Of a stretch of 37,837 bases of DNA, positions 8,493-17,631 are shown in pieces (within the stretch, counting starts at the first letter, position 1; every line of letters starts with the position of its first letter). Position numbers and translations under genes: made by a program. Location of the stretch: the NCBI GenBank assembly GCA_002340305.1, contig DDLU01000085.1:1-37837 (forward strand), given 5' to 3'. Under the pieces are notes generated by a model. The model had not been told where the DNA came from, did no database searches, and was given only the letters and a program-made list of their open reading frames with translations. This DNA is from Desulfovibrio sp. UBA2564. GTDB lineage: Bacteria; Desulfobacterota; Desulfovibrionia; Desulfovibrionales; Desulfovibrionaceae.

Positions 8493-9630
8493 TAGAGCGC
8501 ATGATGAAATAAAGACCGCTCAAACTGAACAGCGTCGTCCAGATTCTATACATAAGAAAAATAGATGCCCCGGCAGTAACTGATCCGCATGACCCCAGAT
8601 AAAGCAGCGTTTCAAAAGCCGCTTCGTTAACCCCAAGTCCGGCAGCAGGGGCGGGAATTACCCCGGCAAGAAAAGAAAGCGGTGCAGCGAAAAAGACTTC
8701 ATTGAAATTGGGTAGAAGCGGAAGGTTTTGAATCCGGGATAAAGCATAAATGGCGAGGACAAACGAAAGATGCTGAACTGCTGTCAGCACCACAATTTTA
8801 AAAACAGTACCAGCTGAATTACGGTAAAGCAGCAAAGCTGAAACCACTTCTCCAATTTTTTCCCCCAATTTTGAACCCTTAAAAAAATTACGGAAAATAT
8901 AGCCTGTTTCCAAAAATTCAGGAGCCAGCAAAGGTGCAGCAAGGGAAACAAGCGTCGCACTGAGAACAACCGGACCGACTTCGCCGCCAAGAAATCCTGC
9001 CCGTGAAACACAAAGCAGCCAAGCCCAAACCGGGAAAATCAATCCTGCCAGAAATCCGAATTTACGCCCGCGTACTAAGGCCAGAAATCCCAGCAAAACA
9101 CTCAGCCAGATCAGGCATAATATCCCAAGAGCCGGGACAGCAATGATCCGCAACTCCGGTGAATGTTCCACAAGAGTCCAGTTAACGGCCATGCCCAAGC
9201 CGCCCAGCAGGAATAATCCCATGATACCTATGATGCGGTCCACAATGATAGCTGCGCCCACACGCGCGCCTTGTCCGGTGATGCGGGTGGTGTAGATATA
9301 GCGGGCCACATCCCCGCTGGCTGATCCCATGACGCATTGGGTGAAAAAATACATAATCGCGGAGACAGAAAAACTATCCCCGAAACTGATGCGAAGTCCC
9401 GCTCCCTTAAGTAATTCCACATAACGCACAGCAGCCAATCCCATCCCGAAAGCAATGACCAGACAGGCCGCAAGAAGCATGGGAATCCGGGCAAGCGAGA
9501 CCTTCAGATACTCAAGGCGGATTCCACCGGAATAAATCAGCCAGAAAATAAGTCCCCCGGCTAAGAGGGACTTAATGGCATTAAAAAGAAAAGTTTTGCG
9601 CCGGCTTGGCCCTGTTTCAGAAAGACTCAA
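8485..9630 (-). CDS. UPF0104 / YbhN-type integral membrane protein (lysylphosphatidylglycerol synthase TM-like)
   Basis: A 381-residue, strongly hydrophobic protein with roughly eight membrane segments and the sequence pattern of the UPF0104/LPG-synthase transmembrane family ('MYFFTQCVMGSASGDVARY', 'VIPAPAAGLGVNEAAFETLL'). Family members act as lipid flippases or lipid-linked transferases, and the substrate here is unknown. The start is a TTG, with GGAG from the end of the preceding gene six bases upstream. The stop codon of the acetyltransferase gene is only 3 bases away, so translation is probably coupled. The gene ends inside the T-rich arm of the inverted repeat at 8408-8492. Confidence 0.85.
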   Translation of the reverse strand: MSLSETGPSRRKTFLFNAIKSLLAGGLIFWLIYSGGIRLEYLKVSLARIPMLLAACLVIAFGMGLAAVRYVELLKGAGLRISFGDSFSVSAIMYFFTQCVMGSASGDVARYIYTTRITGQGARVGAAIIVDRIIGIMGLFLLGGLGMAVNWTLVEHSPELRIIAVPALGILCLIWLSVLLGFLALVRGRKFGFLAGLIFPVWAWLLCVSRAGFLGGEVGPVVLSATLVSLAAPLLAPEFLETGYIFRNFFKGSKLGEKIGEVVSALLLYRNSAGTVFKIVVLTAVQHLSFVLAIYALSRIQNLPLLPNFNEVFFAAPLSFLAGVIPAPAAGLGVNEAAFETLLYLGSCGSVTAGASIFLMYRIWTTLFSLSGLYFIMRSKK

Positions 9631-9633
9631 TAT

Positions 9634-12339
9634 TTACTCCGCTTCTTTCAGCTTGGTGCAATCAAGACGCATTTCCACAAGGTCTTCATCGTAATTTTCG
9701 CTGATCTCAAATCCGAATTTGCGGGAAAGACCCTGCATGGCCTTGTTCTCAAAGAGAGTCTGGCCCACCAGCCAATGGGTACCGCGCTCTTTTGTGTAAC
9801 TGATAATCTTATGGAAAAGCATGGACCCAAGCCCGGTTCCCTTAAGATCGGAACGGACTACGATGGCGAACTCGGCCTCGGAGTTATCCGGCTTGGTGGA
9901 AGTACGCACAACACCGAGGGTTTCCGGGATGCCGTCCTCGCCCATGGCGGTGGCGATGAAAGCCATCTCGCGGTCATAGTTAATCTGGGTGAAGCGGGAC
10001 ATATCTTTATGGTCAAAGTCCCTGCGCACCACGCCAAAAAAGCGCATCCGCATATCTTCATCCGAAACCTGCTCCAAAAATTTGTAATGGGCCGGCTCAT
10101 CTTCCGGCCTGATGGGCCTCAGCGTAACCTGTCTGCCGTCACGAAGAACAACACATTCCTCAAGCTCACGCGGGTAAGGACGTATTGCCAGCTGCGGACA
10201 ATCTTCACGGCACTCGGCAACCAGAATCTTGGCTCCCAGAGCCAGAACCCCGGTATCGTCACCGTAAAGCGGGTTAATATCCAGATGCACAATCTGCGGA
10301 ATATCAATAAACAACTGCGAAACCTGAATCAGAGTCAGACAAAGGTCTTCAATATCGGCAGGAGGCTGGGTCGGAGTACCGGAAAGAAGCCTTGAAATAC
10401 GGGTTCTGCTGATCAGCTCCCGCGCAAGACTCATATTCAGCGGCACCATGGCAACAGCCTGATCGCGGACCACCTCGCGGGTCATGCCGCCATGCCCGAA
10501 ATGAATGATCGGTCCGAAGGTGGAATCAGCGGAAGCGGAAATAAAAAGTTCATGCGCTCCCAATCTGCGGCCCATTTTCTGGACTGTGAAACCTTCGATG
10601 TAAGCATCAGGACGTTGGCGATTGACGCGGGTAAGCATGGTCGCCGCCGCTTCCCAGACCTTTTCAGTACTCTCAAGGTCAAGCACAACCCCACCAACAT
10701 CATAGGGCTGGTTGATCTGCGGGGACCTGATTTTAAGGGCCACCGGACAGCCGATTTCGTCAGCGGCAATTACCGCTTCACGGGCTGAAACAGCGACACG
10801 GGTTTCAACAACAGGCAAACCGTAGGCTGCAAGGACCTTGCGTGCTTCCGGTTCATTAAGTTCCTGCCGCCCCTCGGAAAGAGCCTTATGGACTGTCTCG
10901 CGGGCAGTGGTGGTATCCGGGAAAAAGTCAGTAGGCAGAGAATCCGGGGTCTCGGTAAGCAGTTCCTGGTTGCGCTGGTACTCTGCCATGTACATGAAAG
11001 CTCGCACAGCCTGATCCGCACTCTCGTAAGTGGGAATGCCATGCACGGAAAAAATCTTACGCGACTTACGCGACATATCCGAGCCCAGCCATGAAGTCAG
11101 CACCATGCGCCGGACTCTTTTCAAGCCCTTGGCAATGATTTCCGCAACCTCGGCACTGGCAATTCCGGCAAAAGGCACGTGGACCACCAGCACGGCATCC
11201 ACGCCCTTGTCCTTAATGAGCACTTTGAGCGCATCCACATATTTCTGCCCGGGAGTGTCGAATTTGATGGTTACAGGATTACCGCCGCTCCATTCACCTT
11301 CAAAAACAGTATTCAGCTTTTCAACGGTTTCATCTGATAATTTGGCAAGTTTACCGCCCCTGCGGATCAAGCCGTCAGCTGCGGTAAGTCCCGCACTGGT
11401 TCCGTTCACGATAATCGCAAGCCTGTTACCGCGTACGGGCTGACGCAAACTGGCAAGGGTCTGGGCTGCGTCAAACATACCGTCAATGGTCTGCACCCGC
11501 AGCATCCCCGCTCTACGAAAAGCAACGTCGTAGACCTCCTCGGCACGGGCGATCATGGCATTATCCAGACGGGAGAGTTCCTGAGTAACCTGCTGCAAAG
11601 CCTGTCCCGGACGGATTGCCAGAACCGGCTTATTGCGCGAAGCAGCACGTGCTGCGGACATGAAATCACGGGCATCGTTAATGGACTCAATATAAAGAAG
11701 AATGGAACGGGTCTGGGCATCAGAACCGAGATAATCGAGCACATCACCAAAGGTCAGGTCGATACGGCTGCCCAGTGAAACCACATGGGAAAAACCGATA
11801 TCGTTGGTGGCTGCCCAGTCCAGAACCGTGGGAATAAAGCTGTCCGACTGGGAGACAAAAGCTATCTTCCCCGGCTTGGCAGGCAGAGGCGCAAGGCTGG
11901 CATTGAGATTCAAAGCCGGAACAATGAAACCGAGACTCTTGGGTCCGAGAATACGCATCTGCGGAGAATTGGCGGCCCGGAGCAGGGCGGCCCGCAATCT
12001 GATCCGTTCTTTTTCGGGGATGGCACTGAATCCCGGACCGATCAAAGCACAGGCTTTGACCCCGATACCGCTGAGCCTTTCCAAAAGCGGCGGACATTCC
12101 TGCAATGGCAGGCAAATAACAGCAAGGTCAGGAACCTTGGGCAAATCAGCCACATCCTTATAGGTCAAAACACCGGAAATGGCTTCGGCATCAGTACTTA
12201 CGGGCATAACCGGGCCGAGAAATCCCCCGCCCATGAGATTGCGCATGAGAATGTTCCCCGCATTGGCAGGATCATTGGTTGCTCCGATTACTGCTACTGA
12301 TCCGGGCTGAAAAAGATATTCCAGATTGATAACGCTCAT
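9634..12339 (-). CDS. patZ: PatZ-like protein lysine acetyltransferase (NDP-forming acyl-CoA synthetase-like domain plus GNAT)
   Basis: A 901-residue protein. In order: CoA-binding Rossmann domain (GSVAVIGATNDPANAG), succinyl-CoA-ligase-like domains (to about 460), ATP-grasp-like domain (about 490-720), and a C-terminal GNAT acetyltransferase (about 750-895) with acetyl-CoA loop 'RSDLKGTGLGSMLF' and an acidic residue just before it (EAEFAIVV). In true ADP-forming acetyl-CoA synthetases a His in SHTGALAG carries the phosphate. Aligning on the following EVYD, that position is D259 (LDNAMIARAEEVYD), so acyl-CoA synthesis is unlikely and a regulatory role fits better. PatZ/Pat acetylates and inactivates AMP-forming Acs, and acs is the divergent neighbour. 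The ATG at 12339 was taken as the start. Confidence 0.88.
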   Translation of the reverse strand: MSVINLEYLFQPGSVAVIGATNDPANAGNILMRNLMGGGFLGPVMPVSTDAEAISGVLTYKDVADLPKVPDLAVICLPLQECPPLLERLSGIGVKACALIGPGFSAIPEKERIRLRAALLRAANSPQMRILGPKSLGFIVPALNLNASLAPLPAKPGKIAFVSQSDSFIPTVLDWAATNDIGFSHVVSLGSRIDLTFGDVLDYLGSDAQTRSILLYIESINDARDFMSAARAASRNKPVLAIRPGQALQQVTQELSRLDNAMIARAEEVYDVAFRRAGMLRVQTIDGMFDAAQTLASLRQPVRGNRLAIIVNGTSAGLTAADGLIRRGGKLAKLSDETVEKLNTVFEGEWSGGNPVTIKFDTPGQKYVDALKVLIKDKGVDAVLVVHVPFAGIASAEVAEIIAKGLKRVRRMVLTSWLGSDMSRKSRKIFSVHGIPTYESADQAVRAFMYMAEYQRNQELLTETPDSLPTDFFPDTTTARETVHKALSEGRQELNEPEARKVLAAYGLPVVETRVAVSAREAVIAADEIGCPVALKIRSPQINQPYDVGGVVLDLESTEKVWEAAATMLTRVNRQRPDAYIEGFTVQKMGRRLGAHELFISASADSTFGPIIHFGHGGMTREVVRDQAVAMVPLNMSLARELISRTRISRLLSGTPTQPPADIEDLCLTLIQVSQLFIDIPQIVHLDINPLYGDDTGVLALGAKILVAECREDCPQLAIRPYPRELEECVVLRDGRQVTLRPIRPEDEPAHYKFLEQVSDEDMRMRFFGVVRRDFDHKDMSRFTQINYDREMAFIATAMGEDGIPETLGVVRTSTKPDNSEAEFAIVVRSDLKGTGLGSMLFHKIISYTKERGTHWLVGQTLFENKAMQGLSRKFGFEISENYDEDLVEMRLDCTKLKEAE

Positions 12340-12561
12340 GAAGGCCTCTTGTTAGGGTTCCGCTGCTTCTCCGTCCACAACCAATTACATACCTGCTGAT
12401 CAAGTTGCATATCAAGCATAAAGCGATCAACAGAACCTAAAAATTCCATTGAGGTCGGTACTTATGGTCCGCTGCCCTGTTCAACCCGGCTGAAACAGCG
12501 TATATGAACAATTGAAGCATACACAAACCAGCATAAAATTTCATGATCCGGAGCGGGAAAT

Positions 12562-14538
12562 ATGAGTGAGAACAGTATTGAAAACCTGATGAACGAAGAA
12601 CTAATCTTTGAACCACCAAAGAATATGCTGGAACATTCAAATCTTACAGCAGAGCAATACGAAGAAGCCTGCCGTAGGGCGGATAAAAACCCCGAAGAAT
12701 TCTGGGCAGAACGGGCCCGTAAGTTGCTGAACTGGAAACGGGATTTCAAAACTCCTCTCGAATCCAATTCAAAAAAAAACGAATATAAATGGTTTGTGGG
12801 CGGAAGGCTGAACGCCGCTGAAAACTGCCTTGACCGCCACCTTGAAAATGGACGGCGCAACAAAGCCGCCTTAATCTGGCAGGGCGAACCGGAAGAAGAA
12901 GTCCGGGTTTTCACCTACCACATGCTGCACCGCAAAGTTTGCCGCTTTGCCAATGTGCTCAAAAAGATGGGGGTATCCAAGGGTGATCGGGTAGCTATCT
13001 ATCTGCCCATGGTCCCGGAACTGGTCATCTCAATGCTGGCCTGTGCCCGCATCGGGGCAGTTCATTCAGTAATTTTCGCCGGATTTTCCGCAGTCAGCCT
13101 GCAAAGCAGAATTATCGACAGCAACGCAACAATTTTAATTACCGCCGACGGTGTATTACGCGGTGGCAAGACCATTCCCCTGAAACGTAATGTGGACGAA
13201 GCTCTTTTCGAGTGCCCTTCTGTTGAGCAGGTCATCATGGTCAAACGCACCGGAAATGAAATTAATTTTATTGAGGGCCGCGACACATGGTGGCATGAAG
13301 AAATGTCCAGCCCGGACATTGAAGACTGCTGCAAGGCGGAATCCATGCGTTCCACCGATCCGCTGTTCATCCTGCACACCTCCGGTTCCACCGGAAAGCC
13401 CAAGGGCATCGTGCACACTACCGGCGGATACATGACCGCCACAGCCCACACCACCCAGTGGGTATTCGACCTCAAAGAAGAAGATGTACATTGGTGTACT
13501 GCCGATATCGGCTGGATCACCGGACACAGCTATACTGTTTACGGTCCGCTGGCCCTTGGTGCCACCACCCTGCTCTTTGAAGGTGTGCCGACATTCCCCC
13601 GCCCGGACCGCTACTGGGAAATTATCAACCGCTACGGGGTGAACATTTTCTACACCACCCCCACAGCCATCCGCTCCCTGATGCGAGAAGGATCGCAATG
13701 GCCTGAAAAAAATAACCTCTCCACCCTGCGAATCCTCGGTTCTGTGGGCGAACCTATCAACCCCGAAGTCTGGGTCTGGTTCCATGAGCATATCGGTAAA
13801 GGCAAACTACCCTTGCTGGATACATGGTGGCAGACCGAAACCGGGGCCATACTTATTTCCCCCCTGCCCTACGTGGATAAACTCAAGCCCGGATCAACCG
13901 GAAAAGCACTGCCCGGTATTAAGACTGCAATCGTGCACAGTAACGGCAGCGAAGCAGCCCCCAACCAGGGCGGACATCTGCTGATCACCGGGCCTTGGCC
14001 CGGCATGCTAACCACTATCCACAACGATGAAGCCCGTTACCGCCGAACTTACTTTGAACGTTTTCCCGGCAGCTACGAAACCGGGGACGGGGCAAGAATC
14101 GATGAAGACGGCTTTCACTGGATCATGGGCCGCCTTGATGATGTTATTAATGTTTCCGGTCACCGCTTGGGCACAACCGAAATCGAATCCGCGCTCATTG
14201 CCCATCCCGATGTGACCGAAGCCGCTGTGGTCGGTATTCCCCACGAGGTCAAAGGGCAATCGGTCTATGCTTACGTGACCCTGCGCAGCGGCCTTGATGA
14301 AGATGATGATATGCGTAAGGCATTATGCGACTGGATCAGCGAAAAGATCAGCCCAATTGCCGTCCCCGAGGCCATCCAGTTCTCCGAAGGATTACCCAAG
14401 ACCCGCTCCGGTAAGATCATGCGCCGTATCCTGCGCCGCATTGCCGTGGGTGAAAATGACCTTGGTGATACTTCCACACTCTCTGATGCTTCGGTTATCA
14501 ATGACCTCATTGAAGGCCAAAAAAAACTTTTCGAGTAA
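12562..14538 (+). CDS. acs: Acetyl-CoA synthetase (AMP-forming)
   Basis: A 658-residue enzyme, the normal length for Acs, which converts acetate, ATP and CoA to acetyl-CoA via acetyl-AMP in the cytoplasm. Core motifs are all present: the P-loop 'HTSGSTGKPKGIVHT', 'DTWWQTETGA', 'YETGDGARIDEDGFHW', 'GRLDDVINVSGHRLGT', and the C-terminal 'PKTRSGKIMRRILRRIA'. K618 in the last motif corresponds to the catalytic lysine that Pat-type enzymes acetylate to switch off the enzyme. GGAG at 12550-12553 is 8 bases before the ATG. The divergent patZ-like gene shares the 222-base upstream region. The split-barrel gene follows 3 bases after the stop. Confidence 0.97.
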   Translation: MSENSIENLMNEELIFEPPKNMLEHSNLTAEQYEEACRRADKNPEEFWAERARKLLNWKRDFKTPLESNSKKNEYKWFVGGRLNAAENCLDRHLENGRRNKAALIWQGEPEEEVRVFTYHMLHRKVCRFANVLKKMGVSKGDRVAIYLPMVPELVISMLACARIGAVHSVIFAGFSAVSLQSRIIDSNATILITADGVLRGGKTIPLKRNVDEALFECPSVEQVIMVKRTGNEINFIEGRDTWWHEEMSSPDIEDCCKAESMRSTDPLFILHTSGSTGKPKGIVHTTGGYMTATAHTTQWVFDLKEEDVHWCTADIGWITGHSYTVYGPLALGATTLLFEGVPTFPRPDRYWEIINRYGVNIFYTTPTAIRSLMREGSQWPEKNNLSTLRILGSVGEPINPEVWVWFHEHIGKGKLPLLDTWWQTETGAILISPLPYVDKLKPGSTGKALPGIKTAIVHSNGSEAAPNQGGHLLITGPWPGMLTTIHNDEARYRRTYFERFPGSYETGDGARIDEDGFHWIMGRLDDVINVSGHRLGTTEIESALIAHPDVTEAAVVGIPHEVKGQSVYAYVTLRSGLDEDDDMRKALCDWISEKISPIAVPEAIQFSEGLPKTRSGKIMRRILRRIAVGENDLGDTSTLSDASVINDLIEGQKKLFE

Positions 14539-14541
14539 GCT

Positions 14542-14991
14542 ATGACCGACACCGCGCAACTCTCAAGCTGTCAGGAGCTCATCAGTAAACAGAATATCCT
14601 CGTCCTCGCCACTCAGGGTAAGGATGGGGTGCATACTTCACTCATGGCTTATGCCAACTCAGCGGATTGCCGGGAAATATACATGGTCAGCGGCAAAGGC
14701 AGCCAAAAGTGGCAAAACCTGTTACAAAATCCGCAGGTAAGCCTGCTAATTGATGACCGGGAAGGTAAAATTCCCGGCAAACGCCACAAGATTAAAGCCC
14801 TGACCGTAAAAGGAACGTTCTCACCAGTTGCATCCGAAACTGAAATTAAAATGATTACAGATGCGATTGCCGAAACAGCCCCTTCAATCGCCGCCGTTTT
14901 TTCCGGACCGGGAAACTCAATCATTCGTATCAGTTTGGAATCATTCCAGATGCTGAACGGACCGCAGGACTCCTTTTACATTGAACTTTAA
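14542..14991 (+). CDS. Pyridoxamine 5'-phosphate oxidase-related FMN-binding protein
   Basis: A 149-residue single-domain protein resembling the FMN-binding split-barrel family (pattern 'NILVLATQGKDGVHTSLMAY', 'YMVSGKGSQKWQNLLQNPQV', 'VKGTFSPVASETE'). Such small proteins bind FMN or F420 as dimers and are usually of unknown physiological function; true PdxH activity is not implied. The start ATG lies 3 bases after the acs stop, so it is almost certainly co-transcribed with acs and probably translationally coupled. A functional link to acetate metabolism is only inferred from this arrangement. Confidence 0.8.
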   Translation: MTDTAQLSSCQELISKQNILVLATQGKDGVHTSLMAYANSADCREIYMVSGKGSQKWQNLLQNPQVSLLIDDREGKIPGKRHKIKALTVKGTFSPVASETEIKMITDAIAETAPSIAAVFSGPGNSIIRISLESFQMLNGPQDSFYIEL

Positions 14992-15023
14992 AAAAAGCAC
15001 CGGCACCCCGAACCGCAAATAAA

Positions 15024-15052
15024 TTTACCACTTCATTTTACTGTGCTATATT
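15024..15052 (+). promoter_or_regulatory. Candidate sigma-70-type promoter for the Cache-PAS kinase gene
   Basis: TTTACC at 15024-15029 and TATATT at 15047-15052 are separated by exactly 17 bases, matching 4/6 and 5/6 of the -35 and -10 consensus. The kinase ATG is about 45 bases downstream, with a strong GGGAGG ribosome binding site between. Found by eye only. Confidence 0.45.
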
Positions 15053-15096
15053 CGTAACCGTAGAACCAGATTCCCAAATTCTGGACAGGGAGGCAA

Positions 15097-17631
15097 ATGT
15101 TCAAGTCCACGAAGTCAATCCTGCTTCTATTTGCAGCCGGTCTGGTCATCGTGACCACAGCCGGATTGACCTATTTTGCCCAGCGCACAGTAACAGACTC
15201 GGTCATGGAGTCTGAGTTCGCCCATGCGCAGTCCATAGTCGATTCTGTATATCAGGAAGTCAGCATCCAGTATCAAAGTATTGTTTTCTCAGAACAAGCA
15301 GCTATTGATGCCCGAAAAAAACATCTGCGCAACATCATAGAAATCGCCATAAATTTAATCCGTTTGAACTACGATAAATTCAAGCAGGGAATCTTATCAA
15401 AAGCAGAAGCCCAAGCACTAAGCATCCAACAATTGCGTAGCATGCGTTATGATAATGGAATCGGTTATGTTTGGATCAATGACGTAAAGAAGCCTATCCC
15501 ACAACTGATAATGCATCCGACTATGCCTGAGCTAGAAGGCACCATTCTTGATTTACCCCGTTTCAATTTAGTTGACGGAAGTGATAAAAATCTTTTCGCT
15601 GCATTCAACAAAATCGGACAAAAAAACGGTTCCGGTTTCATCCAATATCTCTGGGCAAAACCGCTACTTGAAGGACTAAGTGAAAATCAGCTGAAATTGT
15701 CCTACATACAACTTTTTAGCGAATGGGGCTGGATCATAGGAGCCGGGGTATACATTGACGACATCGAAAAAGAAGTTAGCGTAAGAATTCAGGCTGTGCT
15801 TCATGAATTACGTAAAAGCTTTGAAAAGACTAAAATAGGACAAAAAGGCTATTCCTTTATGTTTTCCGGTAAACCGGAATTGATTATCCATCCTATTTAT
15901 AAAGACATTCCCGTTGAAAAACTTTTGAACCCGCAAACAAAAGAACCTATTTTTCTAGAATTTATCGAGGCTGCCCACAACGACGGAGTATTGGAATACC
16001 TCTGGGACAAGCCTCCGCGTCATAAAGGAGACTTTTCTTTTCGCAAAAGAGCTTACATCAAATATTTTGAGCCATTGGATTGGTATATTTGTTCCTCAGC
16101 GTACATGGATGATCTCGAAAAACCCGGCATACAGTTACGAGAAAAAATCATCATGCTTTCTATCGGTGTACTGGCTCTGGCCCTTATGCTTGCGGTCATT
16201 CTTTCCAGCAAGATAGCACAGCCGCTGATGAAGTTAACCACCGCCGCACGGGCCATCCGTGAAGGCGGCGTAACGGCTTCAGAAATTCCGCAGGAAGGCC
16301 CCACAGAGATCAGGGAGTTAGGCATAGTCATCAACCAGATGCTGGAGTCCATACAATCAGCAATTTCTGAAAAAGAACAGCTGCTCAAAGCTCTGGAAAA
16401 CGGCAACAGGCAGCTATCTAAAAGCAACTACCAGCTTGAAACTAAAATCAAAGAATATAAGCATGTAGAGCGGGAACTCATCAGACTGCGCAATCATCAA
16501 AGAAACATCATTGATTCCATGCCCTCCATACTGGTCGGGGTGGATGAAGGCGGTACTATTACGCTTTGGAACAAAGGGGCAGCCAAAGCCAGCGGCCAAA
16601 GTTTCGAGGAAGTGCGCGGCAAACAGCTTTCAACAATATTCCCACAACTGGACAGGGAAATTGCCACCGCCAAAAAACAAATTATCAACGGCCGAAACGA
16701 ACAAAGAACAAGGGTACCCCGTGTAATAGACGGAGAAACCCGCTACGAGAACATCACTGTCTACCCTTTAATCAGCGAAGGGTATGACGGTGCTGTTATC
16801 CGCCTTGATGATGTAACTGATAATGTCCGCATTGAAGAAATGATGGTCCAGACTGAAAAAATGATGTCTGTTGGCGGACTCGCTGCCGGAATGGCTCATG
16901 AAATCAACAATCCGTTAGGAGGCATACTTCAGGGAACCCAGAATATCGAACGTAGATTGATGACCAGCCTTTCTAAAAACAAACAGCTGGCTAATCAGCT
17001 GGGGGTTTCCCTTGAAGGAATGAACAAATACATTGAACAGCGCGGCATTTATAAAATAATTTCCGGAGTACGGGAATCCGCAACCCGTGCCGCAGGCATC
17101 ATTGCCAATATGCTCAATTTCAGCCGAAAGACAGAAGTCCACCGCACAACTTGCAAGCTGAACCAACTGGCGGATAGTGCCATTGCCCTTGCTGAACAGG
17201 ACTATGATCTAAAGAAAAAATACGACTTCAGGAAAATTGAAGTCATCAAGGACTATAATGAGGACCTGCCATTTGTAATTTGCGCGCCGACAGAAATCGA
17301 GCAGGTCATGTTAAACCTGCTGGGCAATGCAGCCCATGCCATGCAGGAGAGCAATTGCGAAAATCCAAGAATTAAAATCCGTATCAGGCAGGAAGGCGAT
17401 TACGTAGCAACTTCTGTTTCGGACAACGGGCCGGGCATGAATGAAAGTATTCGCAAAAGAGTGTTCGAACCTTTCTTTACCACCAAGCCCAAAGGCATCG
17501 GTACCGGGCTTGGACTTTCTGTTTCCTATTTTATTATCACAGAAAACCACAACGGCAACTTTACAATTGAATCAACTCCGGGATCCGGCTCAAAATTCAC
17601 CTTCAAGCTGCCCGTCTCTTCCCCGCGCTGA
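15097..17631 (+). CDS. Cache-HAMP-PAS membrane sensor histidine kinase (orphan)
   Basis: An 844-residue kinase. TM1 is at about 7-27, and the extracytoplasmic region (about 30-345) contains two Cache-like units with similar texts ('GYVWINDVKKPIPQLIMHP' and 'KGYSFMFSGKPELIIHP'). TM2 is at about 350-368, HAMP about 370-423, PAS about 468-580, then HisKA and HATPase. H601 in 'AAGMAHEINNPLGGILQGTQ' is the phospho-acceptor, and the HATPase boxes are intact (LLGNAAHAM, DNGPGM, GTGLGLSVSYF). Cache domains typically bind small extracellular metabolites. No response regulator gene is adjacent, so it is an orphan kinase here. GGGAGG lies 5-6 bases before the ATG. Its last 42 bases overlap the 3' end of the convergent kinase gene. 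Confidence 0.92.
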   Translation: MFKSTKSILLLFAAGLVIVTTAGLTYFAQRTVTDSVMESEFAHAQSIVDSVYQEVSIQYQSIVFSEQAAIDARKKHLRNIIEIAINLIRLNYDKFKQGILSKAEAQALSIQQLRSMRYDNGIGYVWINDVKKPIPQLIMHPTMPELEGTILDLPRFNLVDGSDKNLFAAFNKIGQKNGSGFIQYLWAKPLLEGLSENQLKLSYIQLFSEWGWIIGAGVYIDDIEKEVSVRIQAVLHELRKSFEKTKIGQKGYSFMFSGKPELIIHPIYKDIPVEKLLNPQTKEPIFLEFIEAAHNDGVLEYLWDKPPRHKGDFSFRKRAYIKYFEPLDWYICSSAYMDDLEKPGIQLREKIIMLSIGVLALALMLAVILSSKIAQPLMKLTTAARAIREGGVTASEIPQEGPTEIRELGIVINQMLESIQSAISEKEQLLKALENGNRQLSKSNYQLETKIKEYKHVERELIRLRNHQRNIIDSMPSILVGVDEGGTITLWNKGAAKASGQSFEEVRGKQLSTIFPQLDREIATAKKQIINGRNEQRTRVPRVIDGETRYENITVYPLISEGYDGAVIRLDDVTDNVRIEEMMVQTEKMMSVGGLAAGMAHEINNPLGGILQGTQNIERRLMTSLSKNKQLANQLGVSLEGMNKYIEQRGIYKIISGVRESATRAAGIIANMLNFSRKTEVHRTTCKLNQLADSAIALAEQDYDLKKKYDFRKIEVIKDYNEDLPFVICAPTEIEQVMLNLLGNAAHAMQESNCENPRIKIRIRQEGDYVATSVSDNGPGMNESIRKRVFEPFFTTKPKGIGTGLGLSVSYFIITENHNGNFTIESTPGSGSKFTFKLPVSSPR

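Noticed and set aside
12395..12420. Possible sigma-54 promoter (TTGCA element) between patZ and acs
   Set aside because: The -24 GG element at the required spacing is missing.
13156..13791. Open frame of 211 codons antisense to acs
   Set aside because: Fully inside acs and without recognisable protein features; a codon-bias shadow.
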